A DNA stretch of 64,000 nucleotides from Fulvivirga ulvae (GCF_021389975.1 NZ_CP089981.1:3621501-3685500); one strand, 5' to 3'; shown: positions 17,014 to 26,033, counted from the stretch's first letter. Notes: generated from the sequence alone by a model not told the origin. Program-made: numbers and translations.

Positions 17014-17042
17014 GACCTCCAAGCTTTGAAACTTTGGAGGTC
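17014..17042. terminator. Bidirectional terminator hairpin
   Basis: The arms GACCTCCAA and TTGGAGGTC pair perfectly between convergent genes (lipoprotein on +, endonuclease V on -). A hairpin with the same arms occurs at 49717-49753. Confidence 0.75.
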
Positions 17043-17051
17043 TTGACTATT

Positions 17052-17555
17052 CTACTCTTTTCTTGTTTCCTGATCGAGGACTTTCAGCAGGGTGGGCATG
17101 CGGTATGCTCCATGCATATTCCTGATGTTTTCTGCAGCTTTGCTTAATGCTGTTCCTTTACTGGTGATGTAAAGCGGGTTTAAGCTTTGGCCACGGCAGA
17201 CTTCCATCTTGTTCTTTTGTAACTTTGCGAAGTTAGACTTGGCTACTCCAATCACCGGAAATTGTTGTTCCAGTTTCTCGTATAAATGACCTCCAAGACC
17301 TGGCTTTCCTACATCATCAAGCACCACATAGCCATCTACTACTATGGTCTCAAGGTGCTTAGTATCTATATTTTGCAACAGGCTTAAAATACAGGGAAGC
17401 TCACGTTTATAAAATTGCCCGGGTTCATATTCCTTTATGCCTTCTATGGACTCATGGTATATTTCCACAGGCTCATGATCTGCCCAATCTTCAAAAGCTA
17501 CAGCTACGGTTTTGGCGCTATTGCCCCTGTAGTAAGTATCAAAAGCTAAAATCAT
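17052..17555 (-). CDS. nfi: Endonuclease V
   Basis: A 167-aa deaminated-base repair endonuclease that nicks DNA (or RNA) next to inosine. Family motifs are AFDTYYRG (catalytic Asp6 and the Y wedge region), EYEPGQFYKRELPC, VVDGYVVLDDVGKPGLGGHL and GVAKSNF. It is shorter than E. coli Nfi (223 aa), as in many compact Bacteroidota members. The stop of the following gene on the same strand lies within 10 nt upstream-downstream order, so a short operon with the small TM protein is possible. Confidence 0.92.
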   Translation of the reverse strand: MILAFDTYYRGNSAKTVAVAFEDWADHEPVEIYHESIEGIKEYEPGQFYKRELPCILSLLQNIDTKHLETIVVDGYVVLDDVGKPGLGGHLYEKLEQQFPVIGVAKSNFAKLQKNKMEVCRGQSLNPLYITSKGTALSKAAENIRNMHGAYRMPTLLKVLDQETRKE

Positions 17556-17564
17556 CCTCCCGGC

Positions 17565-17879
17565 TCAGTCCGTTCTTACTTCCAAAGGCCCGGCATTTTT
17601 AAGGGAGTAAGAATCGGAAGATTTCAGGTGAATGTTCAGTTTATCTGACGTATTGATGTCGATCAGGTTCACATCTACTTTATCACTTAGCCTGACCGTA
17701 ATGGAGCCATCGGCATTAACAGGTACTAACCCGTATTTCTGATTTTCAACCAATTGCACTGGTTCTTTTAGATCATCAGCATGGGCTTCGGGGATAATGC
17801 TCAGCTCTTTAAGGGTAAGGATAGACAGGTTAACAGCTATTACCGTGAGTATCACTTTTGTAAACTTATCAAATTTCAT
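17565..17879 (-). CDS. Hypothetical protein with one N-terminal membrane segment
   Basis: A 104-aa protein. Residues 8-27 form one TM helix or uncleaved signal (KVILTVIAVNLSILTLKEL), followed by an exported domain with repeated Asp/Asn-Val/Ile-Leu strands (KVDVNLIDINTSDKLNIHL). No family was recognised. It lies 9 nt before the endonuclease V gene on the same strand and is probably co-transcribed with it. Confidence 0.6.
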   Translation of the reverse strand: MKFDKFTKVILTVIAVNLSILTLKELSIIPEAHADDLKEPVQLVENQKYGLVPVNADGSITVRLSDKVDVNLIDINTSDKLNIHLKSSDSYSLKNAGPLEVRTD

Positions 17880-17958
17880 GTTAGCAGGATTTAAATTGAT
17901 GTTAGGATAAGAATAGAACTAAAATAGGAAAAGATAGTTAATACTGTGCCGGATTGGT

Positions 17959-18327
17959 CTATGAACCTGACGCAAATCTCTCCTCCACCACCTTCCAATG
18001 GTCCCTTCTCATCCAATAGTAACGCTTATTGCGTAGAGTAACGATCAGCCTGAAAATTGGATTGTTTCGTTTTCTATAATTTTCAGCACATACTTTGCAC
18101 AGCCACTGCTCATTAAAACCTGCCCACTCTCCCACCACACTGTTCAGATTGGCCTGTAAAGCGGGAAAAACCTCGTACAGATCAATTGCTTTAAGCTCCT
18201 TAACTGATTTGCCGGAGTCTTTCAGTTGCCTGTAAATGAAATCATAATCCTTATCCTGAAGCTCGGTGTCCAGGTAGAACTCAGAAAGAGCAACCCATAC
18301 GGGTAATCTGTCATCAATAATGTTCAT
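17959..18327 (-). CDS. DUF7079-like small protein
   Basis: A 122-aa soluble protein starting MNIIDDRLPVWVALSEFYLD and containing LYEVFPALQANLNSVVGEWAGF and a basic C-terminal part with CKVCAENYRKR. This matches the DUF7079-type family seen near immunity-like genes in several phyla, but no toxin partner is visible here. It is preceded and followed by minus-strand genes with moderate gaps. Function unknown. Confidence 0.6.
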   Translation of the reverse strand: MNIIDDRLPVWVALSEFYLDTELQDKDYDFIYRQLKDSGKSVKELKAIDLYEVFPALQANLNSVVGEWAGFNEQWLCKVCAENYRKRNNPIFRLIVTLRNKRYYWMRRDHWKVVEERFASGS

Positions 18328-18367
18328 TAGCCGGGATTAGAAAAGTTTACATCAAAAAGTTAATGAC

Positions 18368-18712
18368 CTAAACCATTGATTTGTTGCAATAGCTCGCTCT
18401 CTCAAAATCACTGATGTTCATGGAAATTACCGGTACGTCCGGGAACATCTCGTTGAGCTTACTGACTATTCTTTTCGAGAGATCACTCTTTTGATCAATG
18501 TCACGGCCTTCCATGATATTGGCAAACACATGCAAAAAATTGTTTTGGGTATTGGCGGTATTGTAGTACTTAAATGGATTGATTCTTACTTTGATATCGG
18601 CCGGCTTAAACAATCCGGTAGATTCAGCGGTCTCAAATACGGCTTTCATGATCTCTTCCGGCGCCTTTTGGCTAATAATACTTTCTGAGCAATCTATTAC
18701 AAAATGTGGCAT
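18368..18712 (-). CDS. 5-carboxymethyl-2-hydroxymuconate isomerase-like tautomerase
   Basis: A 114-aa member of the tautomerase superfamily (CHMI type). The start at 18712 is chosen because it puts the catalytic proline directly after Met (MPHFVIDCSE); a longer reading with 12 extra residues would bury it. The remaining pattern (FVIDCSES, DIKVRINPFKYYNTA, LSKRIVSKLNEMFPDVPVISM) fits the family. No other homoprotocatechuate pathway genes are next to it, so it is probably a generalist tautomerase. Confidence 0.82.
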   Translation of the reverse strand: MPHFVIDCSESIISQKAPEEIMKAVFETAESTGLFKPADIKVRINPFKYYNTANTQNNFLHVFANIMEGRDIDQKSDLSKRIVSKLNEMFPDVPVISMNISDFERASYCNKSMV

Positions 18713-18777
18713 GGATATATTTTTATTAAAACTTGCTAAAGCTACCAATCCATTTAAATAAAAGGATCTGAATATAA

Positions 18778-19524
18778 TTATTTATGATGTTCGGCCGCAT
18801 TGACAGCGGCGCCAATGATCCCTGCATTGTTAAGTTTTTCTGATACCGCATATGGTATTTTCACCTTAAGCTGTTTCCTGAACTTATGAATCTTCTTGCT
18901 TGCACCACCACCGATGATAATAAAATCTGGGGAAAGTATGCGGTCTACATACTTTAAAAAGAAGTTAAATCGCTTACCCCACTCATCAAACTCAAGGTCT
19001 TCCCTTTTTCTGGCCGAATCGGCTGCATACTGCTCCACAGGTTTGCCTTTCTTTCCCAGCATTCTCCCCAGCTCAGTATTGGGGATCAGTTGCCCGTTAT
19101 AAAACACGCCACTTCCAAGACCGGTACCCACGGTGATAACTGCTACCAACCCTGACTTATGCCTGCCCGCTCCAAACCGCATTTCGGCAATACCGGCAGC
19201 ATCTGCATCATTGATAATCTCAAACCTCAGGTCGTTACAGTGTTCACTAAACAGGTCATCGATCTGTACGCCTTTCCAGGCCGGGTCGAGGTTGGAACTG
19301 TATTTGGCCCTGCCCTCTATAACTACGGTTGGGAAAGCACAACCGATGTCGTCCTGCCAGTTGAAATGGTCTTTGATCTGCCTGATCACTTCCGCAATGG
19401 CCTCAGGTGTAGCAGGTTGGGGGGTATGCACTCTAAATCGTTCAGAGATAAGCTTCCCCTGTTTGGTGTCTACTATTGCTCCTTTGATTCCGGAACCTCC
19501 TATATCGATACCAAGTACATCCAT
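18778..19524 (-). CDS. ppgK: Polyphosphate glucokinase (ROK family)
   Basis: A 248-aa ROK-family sugar kinase. The N-terminal phosphate-binding motif GIDIGGSGIKGAIVD, the central EIINDADAAGIAE and the TVGTGLGSGVFYNGQLIPN loop are characteristic of polyphosphate-dependent glucokinases, which phosphorylate glucose to glucose-6-phosphate using inorganic polyphosphate and sometimes ATP. The zinc-binding cysteine cluster of repressor-type ROK proteins is absent, as expected for PpgK. An upstream in-frame ATG adding four residues is possible. It appears monocistronic. Confidence 0.88.
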   Translation of the reverse strand: MDVLGIDIGGSGIKGAIVDTKQGKLISERFRVHTPQPATPEAIAEVIRQIKDHFNWQDDIGCAFPTVVIEGRAKYSSNLDPAWKGVQIDDLFSEHCNDLRFEIINDADAAGIAEMRFGAGRHKSGLVAVITVGTGLGSGVFYNGQLIPNTELGRMLGKKGKPVEQYAADSARKREDLEFDEWGKRFNFFLKYVDRILSPDFIIIGGGASKKIHKFRKQLKVKIPYAVSEKLNNAGIIGAAVNAAEHHK

Positions 19525-19668
19525 AGCGCCTTGCATGTTTGGCTGGTTAATCTAAAAAGATTGGTGCAGATAGTCTAAAGATGTCGATAAATAATCTTCC
19601 AAAAATCGGTTGGCTTATTAGCAGGTCAGTGTTATTATTCCACTTAATCTCTGCATAGTTTTAACAAC

Positions 19669-20085
19669 CTACTTAGCCGGCCTGAACTCCATATTACATT
19701 GCCTGCATTTGTATACAGATTTGTAATAAAATGGAAAAACAAAAAGAAGGAAAGAAACAACAGCTGTAAAAATGCCCTTTAGACCCCTCATTGTTTTGAA
19801 ATCGGAATAGAGCTGCGTGGACTTGCAAACGGGGCATCGCACCTGCCTATCCTGCTCATCAGTAAATGGTGTCGTCTCTACCTCCTCAATAATTTGTAAT
19901 GCTTTTTGCATGTCGCTTTCCCTTATTTTGAGTTTGATGCCTCCAAGGGTAAGATTGTACAACGGGTTGAGCGATACCATATTCTCATCAAAAAGAAAGC
20001 AAAGTATACCTTCACTTTCAAGCTTTGAGCTCAACAAATTGGCTGCTATGCTATTGTCAAAAGTTTTGAGGGTTACGAGCCTCAT
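19669..20085 (-). CDS. DUF2007-domain protein with zinc ribbon and TM segment
   Basis: A 138-aa protein. The N-terminal half (MRLVTLKTFDNSIAANLLSS, then LGGIKLKIRESDMQKALQII) is a DUF2007/signal-transducing-type domain. The C-terminal half has a membrane segment flanked by CPVCKST and YKCRQCNMEF, forming a probable zinc ribbon (C-x2-C...C-x2-C) split by the TM helix. Role unknown. It lies 4 nt from the preceding GNAT gene on the same strand and is co-transcribed with it. Confidence 0.78.
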   Translation of the reverse strand: MRLVTLKTFDNSIAANLLSSKLESEGILCFLFDENMVSLNPLYNLTLGGIKLKIRESDMQKALQIIEEVETTPFTDEQDRQVRCPVCKSTQLYSDFKTMRGLKGIFTAVVSFLLFVFPFYYKSVYKCRQCNMEFRPAK

Positions 20086-20088
20086 AAG

Positions 20089-20541
20089 CTATTTCAATTC
20101 TATTTTCATCTGATAAAGATCATATCCGGGAGCCCAGAAGTCGCGCTCCGTTTTCTCTAAAGTAAATCCGGCCTTTTCATAAAAGGAATAAACCAACTGA
20201 GTAGTCCTCACCACAATCGTCCGGATGTCCTTTCGTTTTTTTATCTCGTCAATCCGGTGTAACGTGAGCTTTTTTCCAACTCCCCTGCCCTGGGCTTCGG
20301 GGTGGATCATATCCCATGAAATACGAGCTGTATGCTCATCCGGGAAGTAGTTGATACCTCCGCAACCTATTATTTCCTCTTTGTCTTCCACCACAAAATA
20401 GGTTTCGAGTTCATCATCCAGGTAAGTACTGAAATCGCTCTCCTCTTTGGGATCAAAGTACTGAGGTGTATTGAGCCGGATCAAATGGAGCAGCTTCTCC
20501 TTATCAACCTCTTTATAGCGGCGGATTTTAATTTCGTTCAT
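20089..20541 (-). CDS. GNAT-family N-acetyltransferase
   Basis: A 150-aa GNAT enzyme. The central strand (VVEDKEEIIGCGGINYFPDEH) and the acetyl-CoA loop (PEAQGRGVGKKLTLHRI, QxxGxG/A) are intact, with the C-terminal FYEKAGFTLEKTERDFWAPGYDL in two parts. The substrate is unknown. It is the first gene of a two-gene unit with the DUF2007 protein. Confidence 0.87.
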   Translation of the reverse strand: MNEIKIRRYKEVDKEKLLHLIRLNTPQYFDPKEESDFSTYLDDELETYFVVEDKEEIIGCGGINYFPDEHTARISWDMIHPEAQGRGVGKKLTLHRIDEIKKRKDIRTIVVRTTQLVYSFYEKAGFTLEKTERDFWAPGYDLYQMKIELK

Positions 20542-20926
20542 AACAGGCAGATGGATACTTTCTTTGCCAATTTATTAAGTTTTGTTATAACCCTCAAACT
20601 ATAAGAATCAAGAAGATTTTTGTTTAAAACAAAGTAAGATCAATTAAACAAAATAATTTCCTGGATGTTAGTTAATAAATTGATATTGCCCGGGCCGTCT
20701 GGCAGATGCTAAAATTATGTGTAACAGCCTTATCCCAAAACAATATTAAAAACCTAACAAGTCTTTTGCCAGGCGAGCCCCGGAGTATTTTAAAACAATA
20801 CCATTCTGTTCAGCAGATATTCCTCATGAGCAACACCATAATTAGGTTTAACTTGCAGATTAGCAGGTAAATATCTGTTTTTCAAAAGGTTATATAGTCG
20901 AAATATACTTCCGATTTTAGAGAGAA
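20542..20926. other. Gene-free gap
   Basis: This AT-rich gap upstream of the GNAT gene on the minus strand holds no supported gene, RNA or strong hairpin that I can see. It presumably contains the promoter of the GNAT/DUF2007 unit. Confidence 0.5.
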
Positions 20927-21694
20927 TCAGGAGTATTCAAAATAGTTAGTGAGTTCACGGAAGCCAAGCTTTTTATAAATCCCAATGCCATCCTCAGAGG
21001 CCTGCAATATCATTCGTTTATACCCTGATGCTTTGGCTGTGATGAGGGCATGGGTCATTAGCGCAAAGCCAATACCTTTTCCCCTGTAAGCCTCAAGCGT
21101 TGCCAAGCCATATAACCCCGCTACTTCATCATTTGAAGGGAACATTTCCATGCCGGCAACAGGTATCCCACCGTGCAGGTAGAGGAAGAGTTCAATTCCG
21201 AGATGCTGATCAAGGTACAGGGCTGCTGTCTTTTCATAGTAACGGATTACGTTCTCATCGGCGGGATTCCAGTTTCGGGCAATGACCTCGGCGTACTGCA
21301 TCAAATGTTCGCGGGTATTTACTTTTTGTATGTTAACGTGCCGGGGTTTGTCTATTGGTTCATAATCGTCCAGGTCCAGCACCATACCAACCTCTTCTCC
21401 CTGAATATTAAGCTCCAATCCCTCAAAACAGGCTCTCACCTTAGGTGTAAGGTTTTCGCTGCTTACCCAGATGCAGAAGTCAAGGTTGAGTTTTCTGAAG
21501 TGTCTGACAGCATCGGCAAGCTCCTGTTTTTCAAATTCATTGCCACTAAACACGTGAATTATATTAAATGTATCACACGACAGACCGCTATCAACATAGC
21601 TCAGACTCTTCATCCTGCAGACATTCATCACTTCTGACCGGGCAGGGATGGTAGTGGCATGAAGGCCAAAATTATAGTCTATATCAGCTAGCAT
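20927..21694 (-). CDS. GNAT-family N-acetyltransferase with N-terminal extension
   Basis: A 255-aa protein with a divergent N-terminal half (about residues 1-115, with HVFSGNEFEKQELADAVRHF) and a C-terminal GNAT domain containing AGLYGLATLEAYRGKGIGFA (acetyl-CoA loop RGKGIG) and GIYKKLGFRELTNYFEY. The N-terminal half looks like a degenerate GNAT repeat, as in two-domain acetyltransferases. Substrate unknown. It is a single-gene unit next to a clear terminator of the upstream gene. Confidence 0.83.
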   Translation of the reverse strand: MLADIDYNFGLHATTIPARSEVMNVCRMKSLSYVDSGLSCDTFNIIHVFSGNEFEKQELADAVRHFRKLNLDFCIWVSSENLTPKVRACFEGLELNIQGEEVGMVLDLDDYEPIDKPRHVNIQKVNTREHLMQYAEVIARNWNPADENVIRYYEKTAALYLDQHLGIELFLYLHGGIPVAGMEMFPSNDEVAGLYGLATLEAYRGKGIGFALMTHALITAKASGYKRMILQASEDGIGIYKKLGFRELTNYFEYS

Positions 21695-21729
21695 GGTGTA
21701 ATCGTTAGTTAACAGTCAAAATTAAAAAA

Positions 21730-21764
21730 ATAATGCCCGTGACTGAATAAGCCACGGGCATTAT
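21730..21764 (-). terminator. Rho-independent terminator of the lipoprotein gene
   Basis: On the minus strand, 12-base arms (ATAATGCCCGTG and CACGGGCATTAT) pair perfectly and are followed by a long T run, 23 nt past the stop of the lipoprotein gene at 21788. Confidence 0.92.
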
Positions 21765-21787
21765 TTGCTGTAAAAAGCTTCTGGCGA

Positions 21788-22315
21788 TTACTCGCACCAC
21801 AACCTTACCAGTACAAATACAGACTCACCATTGTAGTCAAAGCTGAAACCGGAAGGACCACAGACGTAGTCAAACCAGCCACCTTGCCTGTTGTCTACAT
21901 CGTAAGTGCCAAATCCACACATATCCTCAGCTTCCACAAAGGCAAAACCATTTTCTGTGCTCAGGTAGCCAGGGTAATGACGTCCGTCGCCTTCACCTAA
22001 AACACACCCGCTTTCAGGAGTGTCATAAACATAAAATGACCACTCGTCTTCAAGGTTGATATTGGAATCACCTCTTGTATAAGTGAATGCTACAGTAAGC
22101 GCCGGAAGGGTGTCACTGCCATACACATCTTTTGCAAGCTCTACTACTTCCTGGGGTACTGCTGAGTTCTGAGCTACCCTGCCGTTAGCATCGCTTTTAG
22201 AAGCTTCTTCTGTTTCGGTTTTAGCTTCCGGCTGAGGGTTGGCCTCGTTGGTATCCTCACATGCGGTAAAGTAAAATGCCACCGCACACAGCAGATAAAT
22301 TGATAATTTCTTCAT
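21788..22315 (-). CDS. Putative lipoprotein
   Basis: A 175-aa lipoprotein with signal peptide MKKLSIYLLCAVAFYFTAC and acidic residues after the lipid Cys (EDTNEANPQPEAKTETEE), suggesting surface exposure. The mature domain contains several Cys (GCVLGEGDGRHYPGYLS, EDMCGFGTYD, DYVCGPSGFSFDY), possibly disulfide-linked, and ends LVRLWCE. No family was recognised. It has its own strong terminator and an AT-rich promoter region. Confidence 0.72.
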   Translation of the reverse strand: MKKLSIYLLCAVAFYFTACEDTNEANPQPEAKTETEEASKSDANGRVAQNSAVPQEVVELAKDVYGSDTLPALTVAFTYTRGDSNINLEDEWSFYVYDTPESGCVLGEGDGRHYPGYLSTENGFAFVEAEDMCGFGTYDVDNRQGGWFDYVCGPSGFSFDYNGESVFVLVRLWCE

Positions 22316-22676
22316 CGTTTTAGTTGGTTTTTATTGGTTCAAAATTTTCAATAACTAAAGCGAATTTAAAGGAATATATCGTTATTTATATTAATATAAT
22401 TTTATGTTTTAACAGCTAAAAACTTAACAAAAGCTTATTTTTTATTCATTAAATTATTTTAAATGCTGGCATTCAGCGATTTATGGTTTTTAATTTCCTG
22501 TTTACCAGGAATACCGGAAGGAAGTGCTGTTTTATTTTTACAGTTTTCAATGCAGATTATCAGTTTCCCTTGGTTACGGATTACTTGTTCATACCCCTGC
22601 GCTATTTGCAAAACAGCCTGACACTACATAGCTATGATAATTGAAAAAAAACTAAAAAAGTGCTAATATCCAGTAA
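22316..22676. other. AT-rich gap
   Basis: No gene, RNA or convincing hairpin was identified. The half near 22316 must hold the promoter of the minus-strand lipoprotein gene. The other half may once have belonged to the decayed secreted-protein gene that survives at 22677-23027. Confidence 0.45.
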
Positions 22677-23027
22677 TTAAATAGCCTAAAAAAATTCGGA
22701 TACAACTACTATAGGTTAAGACAAACTGATTATGACGGAGCCTGCAGGTATTTCGAGATAAAAAGAATCTATTCTGGTCGGCGTGAGGTTGAGTTTATAT
22801 TTACGGAACATAAATTAGTCCTCTTACTTGACTTTAGGGAAGAACAGGATATTGACATCTTTATTTATAATCTTTTTGGAACACTCATCCACCATCAGCG
22901 ATATACCACAAAAAATGGGTCAAATGAAATCAAAATAGATTTAAAGAGCCAAAACAGTCCGCAGGTTTTACTTTGCTCCGTACTTATGAACAACCAGATG
23001 ATAGTAAAAAAAGTAATAATAAAATAA
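22677..23027 (+). pseudogene. 3' remnant of a T9SS-type secreted protein gene
   Basis: A continuous frame with an in-frame stop just upstream (22674-22676) and no start codon before the conserved motifs. It encodes YNYYRLRQTDYDGACRYFEI, the segment that precedes the C-terminal sorting domain in many T9SS cargo proteins, then DIDIFIYNLFGTLI, NGSNEIKIDL and NNQMIVKKVIIK, a type A-like sorting domain ending. Only ~115 residues of a normally much larger protein remain, so this is a truncated leftover of a deleted gene. It is AT-rich relative to its neighbours. Confidence 0.78.
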
Positions 23028-23108
23028 CCTTAATAATTGGCCTGGTTTTTACCGTTTACTATCATCTGCTTGTCTCCCACCTGATTTACTTTAATCTTCA
23101 ATCGCCGG

Positions 23109-23867
23109 CTATCTGCCACCCACCAAACGCACTACCTCATCCGCCACCTTATGGGCAGAAGCCGGATTTTGACCGGTAACTAACCTGCCATCAACAGAAA
23201 CTTTCTCCTGCCACATATCAGCCCTGGATACAGTGGCTCCGCGCTCTTTTATTTTATCCTCAAGTAAAAAGGGGACTACTCCGGTAAGCTGTATAGCATC
23301 CTCTTCTTCATTGGTAAATACACTGACCGTCTTCCCATCAACCAGGTAGTCGCCATTTGAGAGTTTGATATTAACCAGCGCCACCGGCCCATGACAAACT
23401 GCGCTAACTACGCCATCGTTCTCATATATTTCAGCTGCAATCTCAGCCAACTTTTTATTTTCAGGGAAGTCCCACATGGTACCATGCCCGCCAGCATAGT
23501 AAATCGCATCGTAATCTGACGCATTTACCTCATCCGGTGTAAGCGTATTTTCGATTTTGTGTTTAAATTCTTTATCATTCCAGAGCTTTTTGTTGACAGC
23601 GTCTTTAAGATCAAAGCCATCGACGGGAGCTTTTCCTCCCTTTGGACTTATTATGTCAATAGTAAAACCTTTTGCCCTGAAAACGTCATAGGCATGTGTA
23701 GCCTCACTCAGGTAAAAGCCTGTTTCTTTACCGGTATTCCCCAGTTGCTTATGGCTGCTGAGTACCATCAATACTTTGGGCGACTTAATTACATTGTTTT
23801 TCGAACTTTGAGCATAGCCAAATACCGAAAAAGCCAGCATCAGTAACATTACATTTAACTCTTTCAT
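23109..23867 (-). CDS. DJ-1/PfpI (Hsp31-like) family protein with signal peptide
   Basis: A 252-aa exported protein: signal peptide MKELNVMLLMLAFSVFGYAQ, then a DJ-1/PfpI domain. The nucleophile elbow reads VVSAVCHGPVALV (catalytic Cys followed by His), and the upstream YYAGGHGTMWDFPENKKL is characteristic of the Hsp31/YDR533C group, which act as glyoxalase III or protein-repair factors. Export is unusual for this family. An earlier ATG would remove the clean signal peptide from the N-terminus. It lies 32 nt downstream of a Crp/Fnr gene on the same strand. Confidence 0.87.
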   Translation of the reverse strand: MKELNVMLLMLAFSVFGYAQSSKNNVIKSPKVLMVLSSHKQLGNTGKETGFYLSEATHAYDVFRAKGFTIDIISPKGGKAPVDGFDLKDAVNKKLWNDKEFKHKIENTLTPDEVNASDYDAIYYAGGHGTMWDFPENKKLAEIAAEIYENDGVVSAVCHGPVALVNIKLSNGDYLVDGKTVSVFTNEEEDAIQLTGVVPFLLEDKIKERGATVSRADMWQEKVSVDGRLVTGQNPASAHKVADEVVRLVGGR

Positions 23868-23983
23868 CATTGTCATTTTAGGGTTTATAGTTTTAATAAC
23901 AATGCAAAAGTCTGACAGCCGGGCCAACTGTGCGAGGAAGTAGATCACCATTATTAAGTGATGAATATCACTAATCCGGCAGC

Positions 23984-24550
23984 TTAGAAGCGACTTAAAG
24001 TTTCCCTGCTTACTCCGAGGTAGGCAGCCAAAAGCTTTTTAGGCACACGCTGTACAAGTCCTGGTTGACTGGAGAGTAGCTGATTATATCGTTCTTCAGC
24101 ACTGCTGATGAGGTGTGATAAAACCCTCTGCTGTAAACCAATAAAGCCATAGGCTGTCTTGAGCCGGGCAAAATTAGCCATCGCTTTGATCTCGCCACAT
24201 AGTTTCTCTTTGTCCTCCAGGTTGAGGCTAAAAAACTCTGAGTCCTCAATGCAGTCAAGGTGAAGGGTAGCGTTAACTTTATTCTGAAAAGCATTGTAAT
24301 CGCTCACCCAGTAATCCTCCATACCAAATTGAAGAATATGCTCTTTACCATCATTATCTACTGCGAATGACTTCACCAGTCCCTTAATAATCCAAAACTC
24401 TGAAGGCACCTGCTGCCCTATCTGAACAAGGTATTGGTGTTTTTTGAAGACTCTATACTTGAAGTGCGAAGATATGTACGCCCACTCATCATCAGTGAGC
24501 CTGGCCAATTTTTCGATATGCGTCCGCAGGAGGTTGAGTTTTTCTTCCAT
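23984..24550 (-). CDS. Crp/Fnr-family transcriptional regulator
   Basis: A 188-aa regulator with a beta-roll sensor domain (EFWIIKGLVKSFAVDNDG, EHILQFGMEDYWVSDYNAF) and a C-terminal winged helix (PKKLLAAYLGVSRETLSRF). It is closely similar to the regulator at 3611-4171. No FNR cysteines are present. It immediately precedes the exported DJ-1-type gene, possibly one transcript. An inverted repeat (AAAGTTTAA at 24576, TTAAACTTT at 24605) lies in its upstream region and could be an operator. Confidence 0.87.
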   Translation of the reverse strand: MEEKLNLLRTHIEKLARLTDDEWAYISSHFKYRVFKKHQYLVQIGQQVPSEFWIIKGLVKSFAVDNDGKEHILQFGMEDYWVSDYNAFQNKVNATLHLDCIEDSEFFSLNLEDKEKLCGEIKAMANFARLKTAYGFIGLQQRVLSHLISSAEERYNQLLSSQPGLVQRVPKKLLAAYLGVSRETLSRF

Positions 24551-24793
24551 GTTTTGTCAAGCATATAAAGGTAGAAAAGTTTAACTGTTTACTGTTCATT
24601 GTTTTTAAACTTTACTGATTGCTGCTTACGGCTTATTGAAATTGATATAGCTATCCCTCTTTCGATCCGGGAAGTATGATTTCAACAAGACGTAATGCCA
24701 TTTTTGCATTATTTGACTTATAAATTTAAGGGAAAATTGTAATTTAAAGTTATTAAAACCTCTAACCTTCTTTAAGGAAACAAACCCGGCTGA

Positions 24794-25585
24794 ATGTCAG
24801 TAAAATATGATTCCATAGGAATAAATTACAACTGCACACGCAAAGCAGATCCTCACCTTTTGCAAAGAATCTATGCGAACCTGAAGCCCGGAAGCGACAG
24901 GCTATACCTTGACATAGGTTGCGGAACCGGCAACTATACCACCGCGCTACAGTGCATGGGGGTGGATATGATCGGCATTGATCCTTCGGAAACCATGCTC
25001 AAAAAGGCCAGGGCCGCCAACGGTGAGACTCAGTGGGTAATTGGCACAGCAGAAAATACCGGACTGGAGAGTGGCAGCATCGATGGCATTGTAGCCACAC
25101 TCACCATTCATCACTGGCCTGACCTTACCAGAGGCTTTTCGGAGCTGAGCAGGGTAACGAGAAAAGGTGGGCGAATAGTGATATTTACCTCTACCCCTGA
25201 GCAGATGGAAGGCTATTGGCTAAACCATTACTTCCCGGGGATGCTGAAACAGTCCATGGCTCAGATGCCGGCGCTTCAAAAAGTAACCTCAGCTATGGAG
25301 AGTGGAGGGTTTTCGGTGCTTGAATTGGAGGAATATAATGTTGAGCCAGGCCTGCAGGATTTCTTCCTGTACAGCGGTAAGCACAACCCTGATTTATATT
25401 TGAACCCTGAGATCAGGCATGGTATTTCTTCATTTTCTTCTCTGTCCAATGCGTCAGAGGTAGAAGCTGGTTTGAAAAAGTTGAAAGCAGATATTTTTTC
25501 CGGAAAGGTGGAAGAGGTAATTCAATCTTATGAGAACGACTCAGGAGACTATTTGTTTATTGTTGGTTGCAAGTATGGGTTTTAA
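24794..25585 (+). CDS. Class I SAM-dependent methyltransferase
   Basis: A 263-aa Rossmann-fold methyltransferase. Motif I is LYLDIGCGTGNYTTAL, the acidic residue closing strand 2 is in DMIGIDPSE, and motif post-I/IV appears as DGIVATLTIHHWPD. It resembles the UbiE/Methyltransf_11 group. The substrate is unknown. It is followed 17 nt later by an SRPBCC-like gene and then an FMN reductase, all on the same strand with short gaps, so a three- or four-gene operon is likely. Confidence 0.88.
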   Translation: MSVKYDSIGINYNCTRKADPHLLQRIYANLKPGSDRLYLDIGCGTGNYTTALQCMGVDMIGIDPSETMLKKARAANGETQWVIGTAENTGLESGSIDGIVATLTIHHWPDLTRGFSELSRVTRKGGRIVIFTSTPEQMEGYWLNHYFPGMLKQSMAQMPALQKVTSAMESGGFSVLELEEYNVEPGLQDFFLYSGKHNPDLYLNPEIRHGISSFSSLSNASEVEAGLKKLKADIFSGKVEEVIQSYENDSGDYLFIVGCKYGF

Positions 25586-25602
25586 TACTAAATGAAGAAG
25601 TT

Positions 25603-26031
25603 ATGGAAGATGCAGATGTAAAAGAAGTAGGTCTAACCAAAGATGTTGGCTATCAATTTGGGAAAAGAAAAACGTTTGAACTGTCGCTTGAAGACGCCTG
25701 GGAGTTTATGTTTTACAAGAAGGGGCTGGACATTTGGCTGGGAACTTTACCAGGGGGGTTGGAATTGTTGCAACCATTTCAAACCAAAGAAGGTATCGTA
25801 GGTAAATTAAGACTAATGAAGCCCTTTTCCCATATCCGCATGGCCTGGGCGAAGCAGGAGTGGGACAATACATCAACGCTGCAAGTAAGGCTGATTAAAG
25901 CTAAGTATGGTACTACAATCTGTTTTCATCAGGAAAATCTGCTGGATAAAGCGCAGAGAGCGGAGATGAAGATTTATTGGGACAATGTAACGCAAGAAAT
26001 CACTGAAGTATTGAGTGATCATAAGAATTGA
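25603..26031 (+). CDS. SRPBCC/START-like domain protein
   Basis: A 142-aa protein starting at ATG 25603 (MEDADVKEVGLTKDVG). The pattern of an opening strand (KRKTFELSLEDAWEFMF), a loop (KEGIVGKLRLMKPFSHIRMA), a WDNTSTLQVRL strand and a long C-terminal helix (AEMKIYWDNVTQEITEVL) is the AHSA1/polyketide-cyclase-like helix-grip fold. It likely binds a hydrophobic ligand. It is placed between the methyltransferase and the FMN reductase with short gaps. Confidence 0.78.
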   Translation: MEDADVKEVGLTKDVGYQFGKRKTFELSLEDAWEFMFYKKGLDIWLGTLPGGLELLQPFQTKEGIVGKLRLMKPFSHIRMAWAKQEWDNTSTLQVRLIKAKYGTTICFHQENLLDKAQRAEMKIYWDNVTQEITEVLSDHKN

Positions 26032-26033
26032 AA

